Shown: positions 12,901-17,198 of the stretch, piece by piece | Numbering within the stretch: position 1 is the first letter of the stretch | Layout: each line of letters opens with the position of its first letter | Source: JAKQEM01 sp964391185 | GTDB taxonomy: Bacteria; Patescibacteriota; Gracilibacteria; Peribacterales; Peribacteraceae | DNA length: 17,198 nucleotides | Direction of reading: 5' to 3' | Assembly (NCBI GenBank): GCA_964391185.1 | Contig: CAYMIX010000015.1 | Location: 1 to 17,198, forward strand | Notes under the pieces: generated by a model | Told to the model about the DNA's origin: nothing | Databases searched by the model: none | The model's input: only the letters and a program-made list of their open reading frames with translations | Position numbers and translations under genes: made by a program

Positions 12901-15051
12901 ATCATTTGGTGAGTCACAGCCGAAGTCCTCAGGGTAGTCGATGTTTCCGTCGCCATCGTTATCTACACCATCCGAACACTGAGGTAGGGAGGATGAAGAG
13001 CTGCTAACGGAAGATCCTCCGCAGTCGTAGTTCAAGCGGAATGCATCTGTGTATGGACCATATGCCATGTAGATGGTTGCATTATCAGAGCCAGGAACTA
13101 CTTCCAATTCGTCATCATGTACTCCTCCAATCAATTTGTGCGTTCCATTTCCATCACTTTCCAATCCTCCAAGCCCCTGCACGGAAGACAGTTTTGATGT
13201 CCATTTGCCTCCTTGAATGGTGAATTTTGCATATACTAATTCAATATATCCGCTTGGATAACCAACAACATCGATGTACCCATTGTTGCGGCGGATGTTC
13301 AAGCTGGGTGTTTTCTTGTCGTATCCGGTGCCATCCACAATTGGCTGACCATTTTGTAGTAAATTGAATGAACCATGATCTGGAACAGTTGTTCCGTCGT
13401 TCAAGCGAACAGTATTATTTGCATTTCCGTTTCCGAAATTCTGCACCTGAATAAAGTCCACTTTGACATTACATGTGCCAACTGGAGTGGAGCTGCTGCT
13501 TGAGCTCGCAGGCGTGTTTCCTTCATCATTATCGCGTGGCGTGTAAGTGCCCGGGTTGTTTGGGTTGCCATCCGTATGACATCCTGGATCAACTGCATCA
13601 GCAGCAATATCTTCACTATCTGCATTATCAATTCCATCCGAGCATTCTGGGTTCGGTGATTCCGTCGGATCATCATTGGAATCGCAACCGTAGTCGCCGA
13701 GACCGTTCTGGAAATCGATACGCCCATCTCCATCATTATCAATGCCATCGCGGCATTGGGAAAGGGGAGAGGACGAAGAGCTCGACTGACAAAGTGGCCC
13801 ACCTATTTGCAGAATTTTGTAATTGTCTGTCCAAACGTATCCGTGATATCCACCCATTCCCGTGAAGCTTCCTACAATGAAATAGCGGGCAGCGTTCGTT
13901 GCAGTAAATCGGACCGTTTTTGTTTGATAGGGAACGCCTGTAGAGAAAGTAGGAATACGAACGATGTCTGGTGAAGGACTTATGTACGATTGGTAATTTC
14001 CATTTACAAGTTGTTTGGTTTCATAAAAATCTAGCCCCATTTCCAATGATGCATTCACCCCCTTGATGTCAAAGCTCAGTTCATATGTTTGCCCAGGAAT
14101 GAGAGGCTGACTTAAACTTCCCTGGAAATACTCAGCATATCCTGCGCCAATCCATCCCATTTGATGCCTAAGTCCATCACTAGCGTCAGTCGGCAAACCG
14201 TACATTGGACATCGTTCATCACCATAGTCAGCATAGTGATTTGGATCTGGATATGAGCCTGTGAGAACGCCGTTGTACGCTCTGTCCCATCCAGTTACAT
14301 ACTGCGATGATAGTCCTTTGTGAGTGGAGGCACACTGTGTTGCGGTGTAGGACGAACTTTCTTCAAAACTTCCATTCACAACCAAATTCTGGCCAGCGGT
14401 TGTACATACCGACGAACTCGACGAACTACTCTGCGTTCCACCACAGTTCGCCGTATTATACGTTAGCTTGAAACTATCATCATGCGTGCTATTCGCAATG
14501 TAGATCTGCGCAACATTCGTGTTGTTTGTAATAACTTCATCTGTGTGAGCATAGTGCGCATTGTCCCAACCATGGAATCCCTGACCATTACCTTCCAATC
14601 CATTGAATCCTGTTACACCATTGGACTGACCCGTAAATGTCCCATTCTCCAGTGTAAGAGTCAGATAATACTGCTCTGTATCGACGAAACCTCCTACAAC
14701 AGTATTAACGACATTCAACACTCCTGCCTCACGACGAATCCGCAAACTCGTTGTGTCTGCCCCATAGTTTGCCGTATCAACAATCGCCTGACCGTTAGCA
14801 TTTGTCAGATCAAACGTCTGTCCTTCGGTCACGATCGTACCGTCATTCAAGCGAATACTTCCCACCGCGTTTCCACGGCTCGTATTCTTCACTTCGATAA
14901 AATGTACACGAACACGGCATGGAGCAGTTTGTGCTTCAGCCACACTTGGTTCATCACCAATGTAAGGAACAGGAATAATGCCCGTGGTTGTTTGTGCCAG
15001 GAGCAAGAACGCAAGCGCCGAAAGCGCTACAGGTCGTCGGAATCGATACAT
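9958..15051 (-). CDS. Giant secreted, membrane-anchored Cys/Asp-module polyserine protein, 1697 aa
   Basis: This is a large cell-surface protein. I chose the ATG at 15049-15051 (MYRFRRPVALSALAFLLLA), which opens a signal peptide with a likely cut after SVAEA; a TTG at 15081 would add 10 residues. In order: domain A1 (about 40-203); a jelly-roll-like NLVVNGSFE domain (213-417) resembling carbohydrate-binding modules; Cys/Asp modules 1-2; domain A2 (523-677), a diverged copy of A1; modules 3-11 with polyserine linkers (687-1120); a Cna-B-like domain (1143-1240); module 12; a second jelly-roll-like domain (1338-1500); a Ser/Tyr/His-rich patch; an Asn/Val-rich segment; and a C-terminal membrane helix ending GRKMWL. 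Modules follow C-x-DG-[IV]-DN and resemble Ca-binding DxDNDxDG motifs. Adhesion or a surface fibre is an inference. Confidence 0.9.
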   Translation of the reverse strand: MYRFRRPVALSALAFLLLAQTTTGIIPVPYIGDEPSVAEAQTAPCRVRVHFIEVKNTSRGNAVGSIRLNDGTIVTEGQTFDLTNANGQAIVDTANYGADTTSLRIRREAGVLNVVNTVVGGFVDTEQYYLTLTLENGTFTGQSNGVTGFNGLEGNGQGFHGWDNAHYAHTDEVITNNTNVAQIYIANSTHDDSFKLTYNTANCGGTQSSSSSSSVCTTAGQNLVVNGSFEESSSYTATQCASTHKGLSSQYVTGWDRAYNGVLTGSYPDPNHYADYGDERCPMYGLPTDASDGLRHQMGWIGAGYAEYFQGSLSQPLIPGQTYELSFDIKGVNASLEMGLDFYETKQLVNGNYQSYISPSPDIVRIPTFSTGVPYQTKTVRFTATNAARYFIVGSFTGMGGYHGYVWTDNYKILQIGGPLCQSSSSSSPLSQCRDGIDNDGDGRIDFQNGLGDYGCDSNDDPTESPNPECSDGIDNADSEDIAADAVDPGCHTDGNPNNPGTYTPRDNDEGNTPASSSSSSTPVGTCNVKVDFIQVQNFGNGNANNTVRLNDGTTVPDHGSFNLLQNGQPIVDGTGYDKKTPSLNIRRNNGYIDVVGYPSGYIELVYAKFTIQGGKWTSKLSSVQGLGGLESDGNGTHKLIGGVHDDELEVVPGSDNATIYMAYGPYTDAFRLNYDCGGSSVSSSSSSLPQCSDGVDNDGDGNIDYPEDFGCDSPNDPTESPDPECSDEIDNADPEDTLADSFDPGCHTDGNPDNPNTYNPRDPSESNTPSSSSSSAPKPECSDGVDNADPEDTVADFFDIGCYNNGFYDPLDPSESDPKPECSDGVDNGDAEDTLSDFLDPGCYTNGVYDPLDPSEVNIASSSSSSVVSSSSSSAPKPECSDGIDNSDAEDTLVDFFDIGCYNNGFYDPLDPSEENPKPECSDGIDNGDPEDTLADYFDIGCYNNGFYDPLDPNEGNNPASSSSSSSVVSSSSSSSSAKPECSDGVDNGDPEDTLVDFFDLGCYTNGIYDPLDPSETNIASSASSSSSVVSSSSSSSSTPPECNDGLDNDGDGRIDYQNGNGDYGCTSNDDPSETPNPQCSDGLDNADGEDSLADANDPGCHTDGDPNDGDNTYDPKDNDEGNIVSSSSSSVVSSSSSSSAPQVGCIDILKEVYDMFGNRLSVAPQFEFKLDGGATVVNNSIGLAKFENVPVGVHTVTETVHAGWNQFLVTPPNSQVFVSTGNGCAGIVFKNRQNPFASSVSSSSVPASSSSSSSSSVVTSSSVSSTPSSSSSSVATSSSSSSSVALKQCNDGVDNGDAEDSVADAQDPGCHTDGDPWDGDATYDPTDDDEKNPPVLSCSENDWIAMTFSEGLVLNTAVSDQYKKSGLMFSADNSGLVYIADTAVVGGGGNGHVLAVNSVGGIETTLKINFVNPVNGNQAVVPASSIRLLVSDTNADPSPRVIIRAHAIDGTILATVDATNETGYVTFAGSNQVAYLTLEDNGADGFIIDDLRYGPINCSPTSSSSSASSVHSSSSSVAYSSSSSLSSSSSSHYYSSSSYHYHHSSSSSRKSWWHWDDDKHEWTDENGDDGANIDANVDSNAQSTVEAGNDCDILIQQAAEGRDVDQDALAICLSETNVNVEQNVESENTINVNQQSGIDQPLNVAHVGIKLASISKNGKTTFIPQNEASVPMVVVIMMMSAGLVGSAVIGRKMWL
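11690..12985 (-). repeat. Tandem Cys/Asp module array (modules 3-11) in the giant gene
   Basis: Nine in-frame modules of about 35-46 codons lie in this stretch. Each has a Cys before DG, an Asp/Asn-rich core and a second Cys in GC[HY], usually followed by a YDPLDPSE-like tail. Modules 5-9 are the most alike, and at DNA level the block GGATC-(C/T)-AA-(C/T)-GGATCATA recurs at 12008, 12191, 12314, 12488 and 12611. Spacings are 183, 123, 174 and 123 bases, all multiples of three, so copy-number changes keep the frame. Confidence 0.85.
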
Positions 15052-15081
15052 ACAGAAGAGGGGAGGAGTAGAAACGGACAA

Positions 15082-15615
15082 TAAACTTCTTTTATTTTAT
15101 TTATTTTTTTTGATCGTCCGCATAGACGCAGTCTTACGTTTTTTCTTACATTTTAAAATTTGTCATCTTGGTTAAAATGTTCTCAGAATGAAGCCACATT
15201 ATGTGTTCACTTGGTTTGTATTTTTCTCTAACGCTACAAGTAAACCTCCCATTAAATAATGGTAATAATTCTTTTGTTGATGGGTTCTATCAATTTTAAG
15301 TACATGATAAAAATTAAAAATGTTTTCTTATTATAAATAATTGTGCATCCCCCTCACTTACCCGCTGCTTCGATTTGTGCTTTCACGCGCATGGTGCCCA
15401 CGATCGCCGAGCTTCATCTTGATGCATACAAAAATATCTTTTGAGGATTTCGGTAAGCTTCTTGACGACTCTCGACGTAATTTTACAAGTATTCCCTTCT
15501 GGGTGACAATCTCGAATGGGAAAGCGTGAGAAATACGAGAGCAGTTCATTCCTTGAAGTAGCTCGTTCTATAAACACGATTGAATGTTGGCTGGCCAAGC
15601 CAGATTAATCTGACG
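15082..15615. other. AT-rich stretch without a convincing gene
   Basis: About 530 bases separate the giant gene from tRNA-Gln. The part from 15085 to about 15350 is far more AT-rich than the rest of the window and contains A/T runs and short palindromes such as CCATTA-AA-TAATGG (15249-15262). It presumably holds the giant gene's promoter, but I cannot pick a reliable one. From about 15350 to 15600 composition returns to normal. Short frames exist on both strands (for example 15341-15529 plus and 15383-15598 minus), but none looks like a known protein or has a promoter at the spacing used elsewhere. A small RNA or a decayed gene is possible. Confidence 0.5.
15588..15612 (-). repeat. Hairpin and palindrome just 3' of tRNA-Gln
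   Basis: Beyond the encoded CCA, the minus strand carries CAGATTAATCTG (15601-15612, a perfect 12-base palindrome) overlapping a TGGCT/AGCCA hairpin (15588-15602). There is no T tract. It may help 3' processing or termination of the tRNA transcript. Confidence 0.35.
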
Positions 15616-15690
<75 letters not shown>

Positions 15691-15702
15691 ATGTTTGGAA
15701 AG

Positions 15703-15711
15703 AGAGTAACA
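15703..15711 (-). promoter_or_regulatory. Extended -10 before tRNA-Gln
   Basis: TGTTACTCT on the minus strand is an extended -10 (TG, T, TACTCT) ending 12 bases before the mature tRNA 5' end, the same distance as for the initiator tRNA. The -35 position falls inside the adjacent hairpin and has no match. A further TATACT lies at 15732-15737. Confidence 0.4.
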
Positions 15712-15730
15712 GGCGGCTTTTAGCCGCCTG
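15710..15730 (-). terminator. Hairpin after the DUF11-like repeat protein gene
   Basis: A perfect 9-bp inverted repeat (CAGGCGGCT / AGCCGCCTG, 3-base loop) lies about 113 bases beyond the stop at 15844. On the minus strand it is followed by GTTACTCTCTTTCC, T-rich but interrupted. It probably ends transcription of the surface-protein gene. It overlaps the predicted tRNA-Gln promoter, so terminator and promoter appear to share DNA. Confidence 0.6.
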
Positions 15731-15843
15731 GAGTATACCTGCGCAAAGAGTAGCAGAAATTTTGGCAGGAAGAAGCCTGTATCTGGATGCTCGTAACAAA
15801 ATAGCCTCTTATAAGGAAGCTATTAGGTGCATTTATGAAAGAC

Positions 15844-17112
15844 TTATTTCTTCACTTTTGTCGTGTCTTTGTCATCCTTATTTGCGACACGCGCTGTTGT
15901 CGACAGTGTTTTCCCTTTGCCTTTCTTTTCTACTTCTACCTCGACAGAGAACTTCTTTTTCTCACCAGGATTAAATGTTAGTCCGCTCCATGTCTGCTTT
16001 CTGCCGCTATGTGTGCAGTTTTTGGAACAATCATCAAAGTCCACGTATTTGGAAATTTCATTCGTCACAGTGACATTGTTCACAGTGACATTGCTCTTAT
16101 TTATTACCGTAATTTCGTACTCTAGATCATCACCATATTTTACGGAAGTTTCGTCATCGGTCACTTTGATAGAGAATTTGACACTGGAATTCGACGAACT
16201 TGTACCAGCATTGTTTTCAGTCACTCCACGTGGGTTATAGTACCCATTAATGTAGCAACCGATATCTTGTACATCTGCGACAGAATCTTCGGTATCTGCA
16301 TTATCAACACCGTCAGAACATTCTGCGTTTGGGCCTTCAGCATTATCGTGGATGTTTTCACAGCCGTAGTCGCCGAGTCCGTTTTGGAAATCGATACGGC
16401 CATCGCCATCGTTATCAATTCCATCATTGCACTGCGCGATTCCGTTAAATACTGATGATGAACTTGATGAAGATGATGTGTAAGAAGATGACGATGAAGA
16501 AATCCTTGAGGATGATGAACTACTTGATGATGTAGTACTTGAAGACGATGTGGAAGAATGCGAGGAAGAGGAGCTAACAGATGAAGTGCTTGATGAATTC
16601 GAAGACGAGGAAGATGCCACAGAAGAACTTGATGCGACAGAGCTAGGAGACGAGGTAACCGAAGACGAAAATGATGAATTTGTTATAGAAGAACTATTCG
16701 AACTCGATGAAGATGAACTTGCGGTGTTGGACTCGCTTGGATCACGTGGGTTATAAAAGCCATTTGTGTAGCATCCAATGTCAGATTCATCGGCAGCAGT
16801 ATCTTCTGCGTCTGCATTATCAATATTGTCGGAACATTCAGGGTTTGGACCTTCTGATGTGTCTGTATTGCTTTCACAACCGTAGTCGCCGAAACCATTC
16901 TCAAAATCTTTGCGACCATCTCCATCGTTATCGATGCCGTCATTGCATTGCACCTGTGTTGCAGACGAGGAGCTTGAAGAAAGCGATGACGAAATTGTCG
17001 ATGTGCTCGAAGTAGAAACAGAAGATGACGAAGAAGATTCAGCAGACACTCCCATCGGGAGTGCGGCTGTTGCTATTAATGTTGCCGACAGAAGGAGAGA
17101 AAGTTTTTTCAT
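15844..17112 (-). CDS. Secreted polyserine repeat protein with DUF11-like C-terminal domain, 422 aa
   Basis: This secreted protein is built from the same parts as the giant protein. The ATG at 17110-17112 (MKKLSLLLSATLIATAALPM) opens a clear signal peptide, likely cut after GVSA; upstream in-frame codons belong to the tail of the previous gene. After a Ser/Thr stretch come two Cys/Asp modules (about 54-135), a Ser-rich linker of some 90 residues (136-225), two more modules (228-305), and a C-terminal domain whose KYGDDLEYEITVINKSNVTV and LTFNPGEKKKFSVEVEVEKK fit DUF11/CARDB-like Ig folds. Each module pair is one DNDGDGR-type plus one DNAD-ED-type, matching modules 1-2 of the giant protein. 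There is no C-terminal membrane helix, so it may be released or non-covalently bound. It starts 19 bases after the preceding stop and is probably cotranscribed. Confidence 0.88.
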   Translation of the reverse strand: MKKLSLLLSATLIATAALPMGVSAESSSSSSVSTSSTSTISSSLSSSSSSATQVQCNDGIDNDGDGRKDFENGFGDYGCESNTDTSEGPNPECSDNIDNADAEDTAADESDIGCYTNGFYNPRDPSESNTASSSSSSSNSSSITNSSFSSSVTSSPSSVASSSSVASSSSSNSSSTSSVSSSSSHSSTSSSSTTSSSSSSSSRISSSSSSYTSSSSSSSSVFNGIAQCNDGIDNDGDGRIDFQNGLGDYGCENIHDNAEGPNAECSDGVDNADTEDSVADVQDIGCYINGYYNPRGVTENNAGTSSSNSSVKFSIKVTDDETSVKYGDDLEYEITVINKSNVTVNNVTVTNEISKYVDFDDCSKNCTHSGRKQTWSGLTFNPGEKKKFSVEVEVEKKGKGKTLSTTARVANKDDKDTTKVKK

Positions 17113-17131
17113 AGGTGCGTTTAATAATTGC

Positions 17132-17198
17132 TTAAATAAGTATCTTCCTCCCATACCTCATCCCCACCCCCATACCTGCTCCCACCATCGAGATGACC
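17132..17198 (-). CDS. 3' end of a gene: C-terminal membrane-anchor tail (partial)
   Basis: Reading in from the right edge on the minus strand, an open frame gives 21 residues rich in Val, Met and Gly (VISMVGAGMGVGMRY) ending GRKILI and a TAA stop at 17132-17134. It looks like the end of a membrane helix with a short basic tail, and it resembles the last residues of the giant protein (GRKMWL). The stop is 19 bases before the ATG of the DUF11-like gene, consistent with an operon. Only the tail is visible, so gene identity is unknown; a short chance frame is possible. Confidence 0.5.
   Translation of the reverse strand, partial: VISMVGAGMGVGMRYGRKILI

Noticed and set aside
11690..12985. Regularly spaced similar blocks resembling a CRISPR array or satellite
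   Set aside because: The blocks are degenerate, spaced by multiples of three, and encode one continuous protein. No cas genes are present.
12135..13007. Several plus-strand frames rich in His, Arg, Leu and Gln
   Set aside because: They mirror the tandem Cys/Asp modules on the opposite strand. Their repeat period equals that of the minus-strand protein, which has a signal peptide and coherent domains.
15341..15598. Short overlapping frames on both strands (15341-15529 plus; 15358-15549 and 15383-15598 minus)
   Set aside because: They conflict with one another, resemble no known protein, and none has a -10 at the spacing used by genes in this window. A decayed gene or RNA cannot be excluded.

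Overview
The window looks like chromosome from a small-genome bacterium of the Candidate Phyla Radiation. The closest fit I can suggest is the Peregrinibacteria/Peribacteria group, and this is an inference. It rests on compact housekeeping genes broken up by short unrecognised proteins, a standard genetic code (sensible TGA stops, so not a Gracilibacteria-type code), secreted proteins with long polyserine linkers, and almost no Shine-Dalgarno sites. Most of the window is core chromosome. I see no phage, transposon, CRISPR array or integrase.

Layout. Bases 1-1120 (minus strand) carry ribosomal protein bL27 (rpmA) and an unrecognised 231-residue protein that ends in a hairpin terminator. An initiator tRNA lies at 1249-1325. 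Bases 1333-6065 form a cell-envelope block: a DivIC/FtsB-like division protein divergent from murC, a secreted PEGA/SLH surface protein, and the lipid II flippase murJ. Bases 6034-7538 (minus) hold secE, nusG and two small unrecognised proteins, plus a possible 29-codon ORF. Bases 7655-8290 are the signal peptidase lepB, divergent from a three-gene plus-strand unit at 8374-9912: a membrane protein resembling bacterial PH-domain proteins, a one-TM protein with a HEPN-like Rx4H motif, and pth. A bidirectional terminator separates pth from a 5.1-kb minus-strand gene for a 1697-residue secreted, membrane-anchored repeat protein. After an AT-rich non-coding stretch and tRNA-Gln(TTG), the right end holds a second secreted protein built from the same modules with a C-terminal DUF11-like domain, and the 3' tail of a further gene.

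How the parts fit together. MurC, MurJ and the DivIC-like protein supply and use peptidoglycan. LepB and SecE serve export of the surface proteins. The SLH protein and the two polyserine repeat proteins probably decorate the envelope. The most striking signals are: (a) a recurrent layout in which a good -10 hexamer sits 6-7 bases before the start codon, which predicts leaderless mRNAs; (b) an initiator tRNA whose anticodon stem has A-G-G/C-C-U instead of the usual G-G-G/C-C-C; (c) a family of Cys/Asp-rich modules repeated 12 times in one protein and 4 times in another; and (d) a possible shared C-terminal anchor ending in Gly-Arg-Lys plus three hydrophobic residues.
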